Under the pieces are notes generated by a model that had not been told where the DNA came from, did no database searches, and worked only from the letters and a program-made list of their open reading frames with translations. Shown piece after piece: positions 1-14,900 of a stretch of 64,000 nucleotides of DNA. Within the stretch, counting starts at the first letter, position 1; every line of letters starts with the position of its first letter. The stretch is taken from NCBI RefSeq assembly GCF_945859685.1, contig NC_079150.1, positions 2,912,831 to 2,976,830 on the forward strand, in the 5' to 3' direction. Position numbers and translations under genes: made by a program. The DNA is from Eupeodes corollae. Its lineage: Eukaryota > Arthropoda > Insecta > Diptera > Syrphidae.

Positions 1-956
1 TTGACTCCTGAAATAAATTTGATTTATAAAAATGCTATATGCAATTAATTTTTTCTAAATTATCTTTCCTTCTAAAGCGACTACCTTCTTCCGCAATTTT
101 TATTGTTTTGACGATAATTTTTTAATTTCCCGGCTTTCAAATATCAAATTGTTTGTGTTCAACATTTTACTCCGTTTACTCTGTTATTTTATTTTGAGCT
201 CACAGAGCGTGCTCTGAACATGTTCAGAACTAAAAAAGAAACACGAGTTCGAAGCTCTGAACGATCAGAGCTCAAAAAGAAACACTTATTCTTTTGACAG
301 TTCGAGCTCTGCTCTGAACTAAAAAAGAAAAAACGCCAAATGTTGGTTTTGCACTTAGTGAGCCTTGTGTGTGGACCGCCGCATCTAAACCACGCTAGAT
401 TTTAGCTAAGAATCTTCTCTCCAATAACGTAATACTTTCTGAAAGCTTCGCAAATAGTAGGTAAACGGTTCTTGGTATAATCGGTTTAGTCGATATGATA
501 GATAGTTGGAGTTGTTAATGTGACTAGGTCGACTTAGCATTTGAAAAAAAATTGATGTTCAGCAATGTAATAGACTTTTATTTAGGATATATCAAGATAT
601 TTTTATAAAACGACTTAAGATTTACCAGCTAAAAAGTCAACCGGAACTAAAATTGAGTGGATATGAGATTTTCGGTATGGGTTTGTTAACAATGTTTTTT
701 TTTAAACAAACACTAAAATTGGGGAATCTGTAAATCTTTACGTCGAAACTTTTTTATTTTTGTCAAACTTTAAATTAAAAGTCAAAAATCTTAGCATTAG
801 AAAGATTTAGTTTAATTGGACACATTGGGATAAAATTTCAGCTAATGCCATCTAAGTATTAAATAAATTACTCCAAAACCACTTTTGGCAGTAAAACAGT
901 GTTGAAAAATTCACTTATGAAATTCACAAATAAAAATTGTTTTAATTTTTCTTTAG
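1..956. other. AT-rich sequence upstream of the calsyntenin exons, presumed intron
   Basis: No coding exon was recognised here. The stretch ends in a pyrimidine-rich tract and ctttag acceptor at 951-956, so it is read as the intron before the penultimate calsyntenin exon. The only structured part is the palindrome cluster at about 195-340, listed separately. Confidence 0.5.
195..340. repeat. Cluster of short palindromes and repeated GAAC-TAAAAAAGAAA units
   Basis: TCTGAACATGTTCAGA at 213-228 is a perfect 16-bp palindrome. AGCTCTGA (253-260) pairs with TCAGAGCT (265-272) across a 4-nt loop. The string gaactaaaaaagaaa occurs twice, and a variant gagctcaaaaagaaa once. The block looks like diverged units of a small repeat with hairpin potential. 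No coding sense was seen. Confidence 0.55.
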
Positions 957-1203
957 ATCACAGACGAAAGTTTAGTCTGGGATGATTCAGCACTTACAAT
1001 CACCATCAATCCAATGCAAAATGATGTTATTTCTGAAGATAGCTCCGATTCGGAAAATTCCGATTCAGAAGATGAAGAAGGTTTGTCCTTAACCCAATTA
1101 AAATAAAAAAAATATCATTATCATCCGGAATTTTTTGTTTTCAGTTGTAAATGGTAAATATCAAAACGTCAGTCAACTGGAGTGGGACAATTCTACAATG
1201 TAA
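957..1203 (+). CDS. Cals: Calsyntenin (alcadein), C-terminal two exons
   Basis: Two exons are visible, 957-1080 and 1145-1203, separated by a 64-bp GT..AG intron; the split codon restores the frame. They encode the last 60 residues and stop at TAA (1201-1203). Seen in sequence: VWDDSALTITINPM, an acidic serine-rich stretch, then QLEWDNSTM at the very end. Family knowledge: calsyntenins are type I membrane cadherin-repeat proteins whose cytoplasmic tail has two WD motifs around a long acidic run, and these dock the cargo to kinesin light chain 1. Motif order, spacing and the position of the second motif at the extreme C-terminus all match. The extracellular cadherin and LamG domains and the membrane segment lie to the left of the window. 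Each WD motif sits on its own exon. The second motif has WDNS rather than the usual WDDS. Confidence 0.88.
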
Positions 1204-4200
1204 ATATACTAAATCTAAAATTAAAAAATAAAATAAAAAACTTAATTATGTATAAGAAATTAATACAAAAAGTAAAGGCAAACAACAACAACAAAATGTA
1301 AAACTTTTTAAGACACATATTTTAAACGTTGAATGTTCATACGTACTACAATAATTGTGTGTATGTTTATTTAATATAAAGAAAAGTATAATATAAAATA
1401 AGAAGAACAACTTGACCGAAAATATAACATTTTAGAAAGAAAAAAAAAGAACAAAAGCAAAAAACAATAAATGCAAATAAGCTTACAAAAAAGCAAAAAT
1501 TATATAAACATTATTTAGCTTGTATAATTATATTATACACACAGGGTGACACATCATTAACACATTAATAAACACGGAATTACTCAAATGTTATGTACTT
1601 ATAAAATAATAATATTTGATTTTAAATTATTTTTGTAAAATATAAAAAGCTAACTTTATATGCAGGAACATAAAACAAATTAAACAACAATGCTTATTTT
1701 ATGAGAAAAATAAAAACTTAAACACATAATACACAAATTCAAAAGTAAGCGTCCTTTAAACTGGCTATGTATTTTTCGTACTAGATTATTTATTTGGAAA
1801 TGTTACACTGAAGGTCTTTAACAAAACTTTTAAAAATACTCTAGTTGAACAATTTAGTTATGGAAGTGATAACTAAAAGGGTGTGACGGACAAGACCGAT
1901 GGATTTTGAAAGACTTGAAACAGGAAACGGGGTTGAACTTTTAATACAAAATTTACGATGACGCCTTTTAAATATTGCGAATGGTTAAAATAACTCCAAC
2001 CTGAAGTTTAACCTCATACAACGCCAGTAAAATTAAATATCTTAAGTTAGAAAGTATTAATCGTCTTTAATTAGCACCACATACAAATAAAAAGGTATCA
2101 ACGTAAGAATATAAATTCCGTAAAATTGAGATTTTTTTTAAAATTAATATGAACAACATTTTCAATAATTAATACGTTCTTATGATTTTTATTTATTTGT
2201 TTTAAAATTTGTCACTATACCATTTAAAAAAATGCTTTTAAACCAAAACTATCTTAAAAATAATGAAGTACAAATTTTTTTTTAATATTCTGAATGGCTA
2301 TAATAATAAAAACCTAACAAAAATTAACAAAGTGACATATTAAAAAAAAGACACCACAAACTTTTAATTTAATAACAAAGAGATCTAGAAAATGGCCCCT
2401 TCAAAAATTTTGCAAAAATTGTGTGCCCATATTATTTAAGAACAAAGTAAAGCAATTTAACATCTTAAAGTAGAATGCACTACCAAAATATCTCGTATCT
2501 TCATTAATTATTTTCATATACATTTTATTTTCAAGTTATTCGCTGCCAATAGCATAATCCCTAACATGCTTTACACTTCAGTGTTAGAGTCTAAAAACAA
2601 TATTGGTAACAAGTAAAACTTAAAACAACATACGAATCGAACATATAATAACAACAATTTGTTCTTAATTGTTTGATGTTATGCTCCAAGGTAACTCGAT
2701 AACAAATTCTTAGGAAAATTATATTCAAACAGTTTCAAACTTAAAATTGTGTACCCATTCACCATATCTTGTAGGAATTATAAGAGTAATATAGTGTTTA
2801 AAAAATTATTTGTATTGCACTGTCTTTGAGTTGTGTCTGCAATAAAATGTTGCCGTATAAACGGTTTAATAAAAATGGTTTATAAATATGAAATTTGGCA
2901 ATGCATTCTTGTCAAGCGGAATTGGTTTGTTTTTTATATTATCTTTATGAGCGATCGAAAAATATCTTTATATTTGTTTGTATTGCAAAAATGTAACTTT
3001 CTTTTGCTCATAAAGACCATAAAAACATATATATGTATCATTTATACATATATGAGGGTGACTTTCCGCAACCGTTTTTGTTTTCGTTCCCATACTGGAA
3101 ATTAAAAACAAATCATTCTTGAAAATTGGAGCCCTTAACATTAATATTAAGAACTCTTAAATAAGATTTCAAGTAAACTTTTCCCTTTTTCTTTTAATTT
3201 CTATAGCCCGACGGTATTTCATAGTATCATTTTGCCAGTGAAAGGTTTCTCTCAAATGAAAGTGTTAATCGCGGCTTGTTCTTTACTTTCAATGGGGTAG
3301 AGTACGGGTCACTTAAGCTTAATCTTTCATAAAGTTCTTAGAAACGTCCCCAACACAAACAAATTAATATTTTTCGAAATATTTTTTGTTTAAGTGTAGC
3401 GGTTTGGTGCTGAGGACTTGGCATGTTCTTTCACAAAGGAATTGCCATTTATAAGAAAGCTAAAATCAGTGAAGAAGTCCGTACTACTTAGTTACTGATA
3501 GTTAAGGATTGGTTTCAATTCGGAGATGAACCCTTCACTGAAAAAGATGGTACTCTCAAATACCGCCAAGCTATAGAAAATTAAGAAGCCTTAAAATGCC
3601 GTGGACTAAATATTGATATATGTATGTATAAAGGGCTCAAATATTCAGGAAATTTTTTTTTAATATTCCCAGCAAGGGGACAACAAATAAAGTTGAGAAA
3701 AAAGTACTCGAATATATAGTATATATAATAAATATATACATTGGATATAATATTAAAAATAAAAAACAAGTAGTATATAACATCAAATTCATATTTTAGA
3801 AAATCCAATTTTTCCTCTCACTATATACACAGCTTGCGATAAATGAAGTGCTTTTCTTGATTTACCATTCAAATGTATAAAAATTTAACTATAATACAAT
3901 AAAAAATGAAAATGAAAAAAAAATAAAAATATAAATCAATGATGATGGTTCATCATTGGAAAATATTATAAAATTTATGAAAGAAAAAATTTGCTTAGGA
4001 CATACAAAAATTAATAATAAAATTATGTACAAGAAGAAAAGAAATGCTTTTGTTTGTGTTTATTTTTCTATTTATTTTAAAGTTTATTTTTATAAATTTG
4101 TTTGTTTTTTATTTTTTGTATTTCTTAGAAATTAAATTTATTTATCTTTTTTTTTTTTGTTAAACAAAATATAGTTTTAAACAAAATGTACCCGCATAGA

Positions 4201-7200
4201 TATAGTGTTTTCTCATTTTTTAATATAAGAGAAACAAATACATATATGCACTGCATATAAATATATTAAAAAGAAATAAATAGCTTAAGCATTACTATGA
4301 ACACACAAATACAAAAAGCGTTTTAAAAAGAACTGTTAGATAAATATGAAACAAAAGAAATAAAGTAAAAATATATATTAAAAAGTGAGTAAATTAAAAA
4401 ACAAAAAATAATATTGTAATAAATGTATAGCTGGACCTATTTATATGTGTTTCACGATAAAAACAAAAAAAAACTTTATATCCCTAATTTGTTTTTTAGC
4501 AAAATAACAAAAAACATATATAAAATATAACAACATGTAAAGCTTTCTGCTTGTCTATTAGTTTAATATTAATCATTGTTCTATACACCTGCTATGTGAT
4601 AATACCACTACTATTAACACTTTTTTTAACTTTGCGTATTTTAATAAATTTTTGTTTTATTTTGGTGTTTTTAAATTGTACTGGGTTATGATTACACTGT
4701 AGTTAGATTTATTCACCTTAAACCCTTATATATTTTGTTTTTTTTTTTTTTTTTTTGTTGAATTAATGGTAAAGGAAGTTATGCACGCAACATAAACAGG
4801 ACAGTTTAGGGCAGACATTTTTTGTTCTTATTATTGTTCCACTATATGTTTAAAAGAAAACTGAAAGAGGGATCATAGACTTACGAACATAGAAATGAAT
4901 TTGTCTCCGAAGGAAATGAACAAACATAAAAAGTATATGTGATTGTTCAAAAACAGCTTGTGAAGGATAAAGAAGAGATATGAAACTTGAAACGAAATTA
5001 TAAAAGTCAGCGGAACTGTGACTAAAAATTTATTGAATTTTTGCTAATCGGTAATCAAACAGTATACTTCTGGTTAAGATAGTTAAACATTTAACTTCTC
5101 TTAAATTAAGCTGTGTTTATTACAAAAGTCCTAAAAGTATTTGGGATATTAATAGGAAATTTTGTTTTTAAACCCTGACTCGAAAAAATATACATTTTGA
5201 ACTTGAATAAAATCCACAGTAAATTTGTAGAGAAAAAAACTGATGAAAATAATTATGACATCAAAATAATTCGCGTCAGTCCAATTTATTATAATTTTGG
5301 AAATTACCTGATTGATAATAAACAGTTTGCATTGTGAACAAGGCTTCACGCTGTTTCATTTTAAAATGTTACTTACTTGGACAAGATTTTCAACTCTATC
5401 ACATTTGCCAGTCCTTCCGCTGGTTTTTACTAGTTACTTATTCATAATAATTGTACGTATTTCATAAACATTCCAATTTAAACCACATGCCTCAATTTTA
5501 ATATAATATTTAATTTTGAACTCCTTTGAAAAATTGTCCAACAAATATTATAAACAATATTATGATTTTTTTCTTTGCTATTTTATACAAGTATTCAGTA
5601 TGTCAAAATAGACAATAAAACACATCAAACCTAGGAATAATTTGCATATTGATGAAAATTGATACAGAAACTTATCCTCATTTAAAACAAGTTAAACAAG
5701 TGACAAAAAGCATTTGTCAGACATTTTTAAAATTTCGATAATTTCTTACACCAATTTTTTGTTGTGTTGCTTGTTTAAGAAAAAATCTTGCCACTGTTTG
5801 TGGACAGTTACATATTTAATAAATAGCTTTACAATATTTTTGAACAATGTTGCCATTTGAACATTAATATGGAAAAAGTTAAATTTAAAATTTTCCCATT
5901 TCATGAACAAAAATGTATGTTTTCTGATATAAAAAAAACAATAAAACTAAAGCTATACCTGAAGCGCTTTTAGATAAAAGAAACAGTTCAGGCACAATAA
6001 GCGAAAGTTCGAAAATTTCTAAACGCTTGACCGTACAAAAAAGTCACTGAAGTTATTTTGTTGTACAACTCATGATCTGCGAAGTTTATCTAAAAACATA
6101 CATTTTTTACAAAAACTTAAATAATTTTGTATGTTCACTTGCGATTTTTGGAGACTTGTTGGTAATGAGAGTCACAGTGTCAATACCAATTTTAATCGAT
6201 GTGACTAGACTAAAACTGTATATATTTTAAAGAAAGGGGTTGACCTTATATTATTTTTTAACAAACCTGTTAGGGTTCTTAATGAATTTTTGAAAAACAT
6301 CTACTTTCTATAATTCTTTGTAAGTTTTTGTTTGGTTATAATTAAAGTCTCGCTTTTAATTATATTTAAAATAATATACCCCTTTTGATACCATCATCCG
6401 ATTGATTTTACCGCTTTTCATTATTAAGCTATACATTCAAATGGTCTTCTCATAAAAATATTTTTCATGGGTGAAATACCGCGACCAATTACGAAAAATA
6501 TAAGAACTTAACCACAGAAACATAGTCGGTGTCAAATTTAAAAATTGCACTTCTAAGTCATTTTCAATGCATAATTCGAAGTTATCAATCAATCGATGTA
6601 GCCGCCAATATAGAACTGTAATTGGAATGTTAACTGGCAAATTTGGCCTTTGACTAAAGTTTCATTGTTATTGAAACCCGTTTTTGACTTTAAGTCGTAA
6701 GATAAAACGTTTCTCTGAGAATTGTTCAAGATCATTGAACGGCGCCAGTTTTAATAAAACCAAACAAATTGTGAGTACAAAATGACGCTTCCCAAATTAC
6801 ATAAAAGTAATTACAATTGAGTGTCAAAATTAAAATCTATTTAAGAAACGTTTTGTTTTTTTCCAGAGGGAAATGGTCTGATCATTTACTGCAAATATAT
6901 TCTGACTGTACGAGATAGGCCTTAACAAGTGCAGCACATCTCGGTCAAAGAAAACAAAGTTAAGAAATGAATAGTATTTGATTTATTCTGCATCGATTGG
7001 AACAGCAAAAAAGGAATAGCGTTTAGAAATGTCATCGATGAGAAAAATTCCGAAGAAAATTTCTTCAACGATAGCCTATAAAATCCATTTTACTTTAAAG
7101 TGAGAAATTTTCGAGTGGTTGTAGTTATTCAACCTATTTCTAGTGGAGTTCGGAATATAAAGAAGAACAAATTCTTAAATCCAGCTTATTAAGATTTCTC

Positions 7201-10200
7201 TCTCTTTAACTTTAAAAAAGCGTTATCTTTTATAATGCTATAACATTAAGGTACTACGTGTATATCGAAAAAAGCAATAAATATCACCGTATACCTGCAT
7301 TTAAATTGACCGTAAGTATTATATCTCTTCCAATTCCATATGGTGTTTCTATTCATAGTTGCAAAAATCGGTCAATCTAAACGCTAACTATCGGATGTCA
7401 ATTTTGAAAGTTTTTTTTTATTATATTGTTTGACTTATTTAGTTTAAAAAAATGTGCAATTATTAATACTTGTAATGCTTTAGCATCACTTTCATTTCCG
7501 CTCTTGTGTTGCCATTTCCTTTTTATTCTAATATGTTTCATTTCTTCATATTAAGTTTAACAAAAAAAATACAAATCATATCAACTTGGGACAGATACGA
7601 AATCACTGATTGCTAAGTTTTATTTAAAGAAAGTGAACTTCAAGTTTTATTTTCATAGTTTTTGTCACACTTTCTCTTTTCTGCATTTTATTGCAAACAA
7701 GGTGTAGTATAGTATCTTTTTATCTGATGTCTAGCTAAACAAAAAAAAAAACAGAACAATCAAAAAAATTATTACACAGAAAAAACGCAATTCCAAAATA
7801 TAATTTATTATAAAATATATATATATATATATATTATTACGAATATCTCGAAAAAGAAAATAATTAACGAAACTAAACGAAAGCAAAAATTATGAGAAAA
7901 AGAAAAAAACCGTCCAACTGGTCAAAAAGCTTAAGGGGGAAATTTAAGTAAATAATAAAATAAATATAAATAAACATACAAAAACCAAAGCGTACATTGT
8001 TTTTTTTTTTTAATTCTACTATAGAGGCATAATTAGTTGGGACAGATAAGAAACAAAAAGTCTGCCTAGTGTTTGTGTCTGCAAGAAATTTATTTGATGT
8101 TAAGGCAAAGAGTGGATGACTTGAAATTATTTTTCGAAAAATAGAGTCGATCGAATCTTAGTCTGCTTTGTTTCCTCCAATATGAAGTAGCAGCTGCAAC
8201 TTTCCACAATCCAAATCAATTAAAAAATTATTTAAGTTGAATTTAATTGAAATTAATTCAGTCACGAAAAAAAATCCTCTTGTCGAATTCCAATAACTTG
8301 AAAACCGACGATAATTTTAACTTCGAAAAAAATCTATCGGTTTAGAAAAAAAGTGAATTTCAGAACTCTAATTTTGATTTTTTTTATTTGATTTCGAGAG
8401 AAAATTAAACGTAGAACACAGCTAATAGGTTGTGTCAAACTACCAACAACTCTCGTCATCATTATTTTATTCGTTGGTCTTAATTGTCTGAATTGTTGCG
8501 ATCCTTTCGAATTCTATGGACATTTTCAATTCTGCAACAAACACGTCTATCTCTAAATGTCTCAGAGATACACATTTCTTTTGGACTTATTATTAGTATC
8601 TAAAATATATTTGGCGGTCTCTGTCGCTTGATCGCACTTTTTTGGGGGTAAACTTAAATCTTAGTAGTTTAATAATGAGGACCTGAGAAAGACAACAATT
8701 TTATGAACGAAAATGTACTACCCCTTTGGTGGAAGTAAAGAATAAGTCGCAATGGACACTTTTGCAGAACGTTAATTACTGATAAAAAGTCAGCGTATCC
8801 TTCAAATGAGAAATCTTCATTATACTTATTTGGGACACTTTGTTAATAATAAATTCGTCAACAATTCACTCATTCCTTTCATTTTGAATATCTTTAGAAA
8901 AAAAACGTTACAAATAATCAGAATTAACAATGCTAATAATAATAGTAATAATATTAATAATAATTATAATAATAATACAAGTTTTTAATACAAATTATAA
9001 AAACTAAAAATAATAATAAATAATTGTAATAATATTAATAATTATTAATATTATTATAAAAATAATAATAGTAATTAAGATTATTCAGGGAGGATTAAAT
9101 AAAATGTTTGAATAAAACAAGATTTTTAGCCAATAATGAGCTTTTGTCTGTTTATTATTGAACTCCTCAAAGGTTGGTAGTAAAAATTAGGGTTTAAAAT
9201 TTAGAAAACTCAGTTAATGCGATGGACTTCAGTGGTTTTGTAGAAAACAATGAAATAATAAATTTAAATAACGAATGAAAATTTTTATTATTTAAAACGT
9301 CTTTTTTTAAATATTTAAATCATAAAAGAATGATTATTGATAAAATAGTTTCCAACAAAATATTTATTTACGCTAATCAATAAAAGTGAACCTTAGTGGT
9401 TGTGAGTATATTACGTTCATTAAGTAACATTTAACAATTATTTAGAATCTTAGAGACCTGAAGAAACGACTAATCACACTTGAAAGTTCTTCATATTTCG
9501 TTCATTAGGAAGAAAAAATTCACGATATATTAAAAATTTGTATGAAAATTTAGGTTTTGTAATGTATAATATAAATTTAATATATTTGATTTGCGACTTT
9601 GGATTGTAAGATTGTTGCATGCAATTACTTGCATATTAGACTATTTTTTTTTAAACTTTTAGAAGCTTTTATATGCGTCAAGTTTTTGAAATAAAACGCA
9701 TGTATATGCTGATTTGGTATGGAAAATTTGTTGTTGAAATCACATAGATAATTATGTGTCTGTGCAGAAATGAATTGTTCATGCTTCCGCAAGTTAACAT
9801 CTAATGAGTTTTTGCATGCCTTACCTATTTAGCATCACTAGCATTACAAGTAAAATATAACAAATAAAGATAAAATGCCTAAATTCATAAAATAAGAACC
9901 AAAACCAAATTAAAGTATACAAACTGTTACAATACACAGAAGATGTTTTTAATTATCACATCGCCCATCACTTATATTGACCGCCTTAGAAAAACATAAG
10001 GCACAAATAATTGACGGGTAGGAATCTCATATTAATGAAATGAAACTAACAGAAAAACACAACATATAAAATGAATGTGCAGTATTATAAACTTAATAAC
10101 AAATTAATAAAAACAAAATAAATCGCCATTTAAGCAGAAGACATACAATTGCATGTATAAATAAAAACAAACATTAGCAACTAAAAACAAACCAAACTAA

Positions 10201-11970
10201 CATAAATATAGAAACACACTTGAAAAGGCCAAGTTAAATTTTTATGAACATTCGTTGAAGCATACCTAATGAATAAGAATACATTCACTTATATATAAAG
10301 TATATACATAATAAGAAATCTACATTAGCAGACAAACAAAATAATAGAACGAATTTTAAAACGGCAAAATTATATATATCGCTTTACATCTTCATTGTAC
10401 CCATAGTTAAGTAGGCTATATATTATTCTTAAAAAAAAATTGATCTTATTTCAAACATAAAATGACAAAGCAAACAAATATTTATTATAACATATAGTAC
10501 CTCAGTACATAAGAATAAAAACATTTAATGAGAATAAGCGAACAAGTCTGTGCAATCAGTATGTAGAAAAGTATTTTGTGTTTCTGTTTCCGCCCAAAAG
10601 TGCTGTATACTATAAGATACTTTCTTAGACTCCAAGAGACAAACAAATCATTATTATTGTAAAAAAGGAACATATATGCATATATATATATGTACATGTA
10701 TGTATAGATACAGGGTGTCTAAATTAAACAAAAAAAAAAAAACAGAACAAAATGTGGTTTGACTTTTAATTCAAAGCGGGCGAAAAGCAGGAAGGATTTG
10801 AAAGGGTTGTCCATACAAATTGCTTTTGAACTCCTTAATATTCCTTCAGATTTCTAGCTAAACCGACACACATATATACGAATTACAGGAAATATAGCAG
10901 CAGTCCGAAATATCTACCTTAAAGACAAATATACATATATTGTTAATTACTAGTTTTGTCATGCGTGAAATCTTTTCAAAATATTTTGTTTCTAATATAT
11001 TTTCCTAATCTTCGAAGACCATACAGGCCTCTATATATTTAAAGCATAAGGACCTTGGTTTTTGACTATAAACAAATTATTGATTAGCTATCACCTTACA
11101 CAATTTTACCACCCAAACTCCTACTTCTTCCAAGTCTGAAATAAATCATTTTTTTTTCTTGAAAACATCTCAGATGTTGTCAAGGTCCAACAACTTCCAA
11201 TTCTGACTTCAGATATTGCATAAGAAGAAGATTTTCATCTGTCGATTCTGATGCACGTTTTTGTCACTTGAGATAATTTGATGGAAAGGACTCGATATGT
11301 ATCATCTTCAACTCCAACAACAAGAGTTGAATTCCACAACTATTTATAATGTGAAGATGGTAAACATAGTTCCACCTGGAAGTGTGAAAGTTTTATGCGA
11401 GGTTTTAAGCATTTTCGACATCCTTGATCGTAGACCCAATACTATCCGTAGCAGTTGAAAAATAGTATTCCTGCATTTCCTTCCATAACAAGGATTTATA
11501 CGAAAAACAGTATCTTTTTTAAATTTAATTTTTACTTTATACATTGTATATTTTATAAATACAATATCTTTTTATTTTATGTTTAAGTCACGAGCATAAT
11601 TTCAGACTATTAGAACACTCGTTCATATAAATACAATTATAATTAGTCTTAATTTACAATTGAAATTTATTATTTTTTTTGTATAACTGTGTAAAATATA
11701 TAGTAAATGATTTATTGTTAGTTATTAATTATTTGCCTTAGGCTTTGTGTTCTAATCTTTAGTTAAATAATTCTAATTCTTATTTGATCTCTGCTAGTGT
11801 TCCAATCTAGAGAAAGGAACAATACAAAATATCCTACAAAAACATTATACATTATACATTTTTATCTAATACTAACTCCCACTCGTCTTATTTTTTAATG
11901 TATACATTCGAGTTTGTTTGGTTGAGATTTAAATAACACAAAGTAGTAGTTTATAGAGATTTCATTAATA
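1204..11970. other. Calsyntenin 3' UTR and long AT-rich intergenic region
   Basis: About 10.8 kb without a recognisable gene. The first part should be the Cals 3' UTR; several AATAAA-type signals follow, so its end cannot be fixed. Open frames here are short and of simple-sequence composition. Minor simple repeats are an (AT)n run near 7818-7836, AAT-rich sequence at 8930-9080 and an AT/ATGT-rich run near 10677-10705. No transposase or reverse-transcriptase motif was recognised. Confidence 0.5.
8930..9080. repeat. Imperfect AAT-rich microsatellite
   Basis: Alternating aat/taa trinucleotides with interruptions. The open reading frame across it (8806-8988) ends in Asn-rich sequence and is treated as an artefact of the repeat. 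Confidence 0.7.
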
Positions 11971-14900
11971 TTATGAATCCTTGCAAATTTTTGAAGTCAT
12001 TTCATTTAGCGGTTCTAATTCTTTGCTTGAAATTAAATCAAACTCTTGGACAAAATAATAAAAATGCTTATAGCAGGTGTTAACATGAGCTTCCTGATTG
12101 AAAATAAAAGAAATGGAGATGAAATAATTTAAGCTAGAGAATAAAATCATTTGAACATACCGCTCCGATGCTTACAATTCGGTCAAAATGATGGATGTAC
12201 ACATGGACGAATACACGAAATAAACGGGTAAGTATTTTCCTACAAAGTGTGACAAAAGTTTTGGGAAAAGGCACATCCGTCGATACGGGAAAAACAGTTT
12301 CGTTGTTTATTTGCGATTCTATCCAGTCCATAAGAAGTTCAACGTAACGTGGCGCTGGTAGATGTGTTGGCTTCTTGTAGCTTTTATTTTGTATAAATCA
12401 AATTAAAACTAACTTTATAAAATGCTTTTTAACGAAAGAAACTTACTTTTCCCCATCTGCCCAAAGGTATTCATACCGTGACCCACCAGACATAACTGGA
12501 CATGTTGTTTCACTGCAGAACTCAGACACAGTGCCATAAATTAGATTTATTCGATTAAAGAAGTCCACAACTAAGAAACGATGGAATTAAACAAAAATAA
12601 AATGGACATGCTCATATTATGTATTTTAAATATGTATAAGGGCGTAAAAAGAAGAACGAAATTTGTCAAGCTATTAAACCTGCGTTGAAATTAAAATATT
12701 GTCAAAAAATAAGTCAAAATCTCAGAGCCGATTTTGTTAGTTAATTTATGGTGTGGCATTACTTGTCATGTTGGGTGCTACGTGCTAGCACTTTTCCTTA
12801 TTTAAATTTAGACCGTCCGTTTATATTTACGATATTTTCTTAATAAATTACAGAAAAAGGAGTATGTGAAAAATAAGAAATAATTTAAAAAGTTAATAAA
12901 GAAAAGTCCTTTTTTTATTTTATTTTAAAATTCAATTCATTTTTAAAAAAGGAGAATTGACATTTTGTTCTACAATTGATATGTGTACGTATATAGCACT
13001 CACGTTGTTTTAGCGTTAAGTTGCAACAAAATGTTGTATATACGACTGTTCTGTACTTTTTTGAATAACAAAAATAGAAAGCGGATCCAAGTGGTATTTA
13101 TTATTTCCCTGACATTAAAACATTTAATTTACATTGATCGAGAATACAATATGAACAATGTAATACTTGATGAAGCATTAATTTAAAAATGTAAAATACT
13201 ACACATCTCGTATTGGTTAATTCAAATTTGCAGAATTTGCAAGTGTGGTTCTTAATTTTTTTTATTTATCATTGTTTATAAATTCAATAATACGTAATCC
13301 TTTTTATTTATCTGGTTTTTAGGCAGCAGACCTGATATATTTTTGCCTATTCTTCTTCAATATCTTTGAAGAAAATGCATATGAAGAATGAACATAATTT
13401 TACGGTTTCTGACTTCTCAAAAAATTGTGGACTTAGCTAAAAAAGGTTAAAGTTATCCAATTTCTCATTTTATTTAGTTTTGAAATTGATTACTTGCAGT
13501 GACAGAAAAACAAACAATCGGACCACTTTTTATGTGTTAAGTTATTATAAAAAAAACTCAAATATTTGAATTCTTATCTGTAATTTATTTATTTTTTTTA
13601 ACAAACTTTTTGCAAAATAAAGTTTCTTTGATAAATAAGATATCAATAACCGGAGAAAACATTAAGACCACTTTAAAGAATGTTGAACATTTATTACATA
13701 ATAGCAGCAACTAAAAGAATTCTTTGTATTGCAATATTTTTATATTTACTGACTTAAACAGGTATTAAACAGGTAAGCTTAACAATCTAGCTTACTGAGT
13801 TTTATTTTATATAGTTTTATTTTGGTGACTAATTATTATCTTATCTTATCTTACTAATATTATGAATGTGAAAGTTACTCTGTCTGTCTGTTACTCAATC
13901 ACGCCTTAACTCTTGAACCAATTTGCATGAAATTTGGTATGAAGATATTTTGATACCCGAGAAAGGACATACGCTACTTTTTACCCCGGTATAACGCATT
14001 CCCATGGGAAAATTCAGGTTGGCCCAAACTGCTGAACAGATTTAAATAGTTTGAAACTTAAGAAAGAACATGAGTTACTTTTGAGCTCGGGAAAACAACG
14101 CATTCCCATGGGAACAATTACTTTCTGGGGAATCTGATCGCTTTCACTCTTAAATTACCAAAGATTTGAATAATATTTGGGAAATCCTGCAAATATTTTA
14201 TTTGTCGTGTAAATTTAATTGTTTATTTAATACTTAATGATTTACTCGGTTCGTCAAAAAAGTACAGCTCAGGTTTTTTCATACTACTATCCAAAAACAC
14301 TATCTAATGCGGACGAAGTCGTAGGTAAAATCTAGTTTTATATAAAATAAGGCAGAAGATTCACCAAATCTAAGCATTAGATCAACTTCATAAACCTACT
14401 TTGATTGCCATACGCTTTAAGGTCTTAAAGTGCATTACATTAAATAACTACTATGTTAAGAATATTCTCTTAAAAGCAATTTTGTATAAAACTCAGAAAG
14501 CTAGAAGTAATACATTTTGAAAATTCATTAAAATGTTCTAAAAATCGTACTTTTTGAGAATTTATGCACCTTATTGCAATAACTCAGCCCGATGTGAAAG
14601 GGGCTTTACTGAGTGTTGACAGAGTCGACAAAAATGAGTTTAGCGGTTTATTAGAGAATAACAAAGTTCATAGTGTTTCGGTCAACATTGAGAGATGAAG
14701 CTTTGAAGTAGTTAAGGACTTTGTTCACTTGAACAAAAAATGAAACGCAACAGTTTTTTTTACCAATCTTCGAGTGATTCAAAACATACAGAGTTTGAAA
14801 GCACACCGTTGTTCAAAATTCGGAATTAAAGTATTCGTATTTTTTTTTTGGAAAAATATACCGAGCACAAAATTCCTTCAGAAACAACCTTTCGCGAAAA

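Noticed and set aside
5149..5349. Short open frames across 2.8-13.2 kb
   Set aside because: Composition is that of translated AT-rich DNA and none shows a start context, splice support or family motif.
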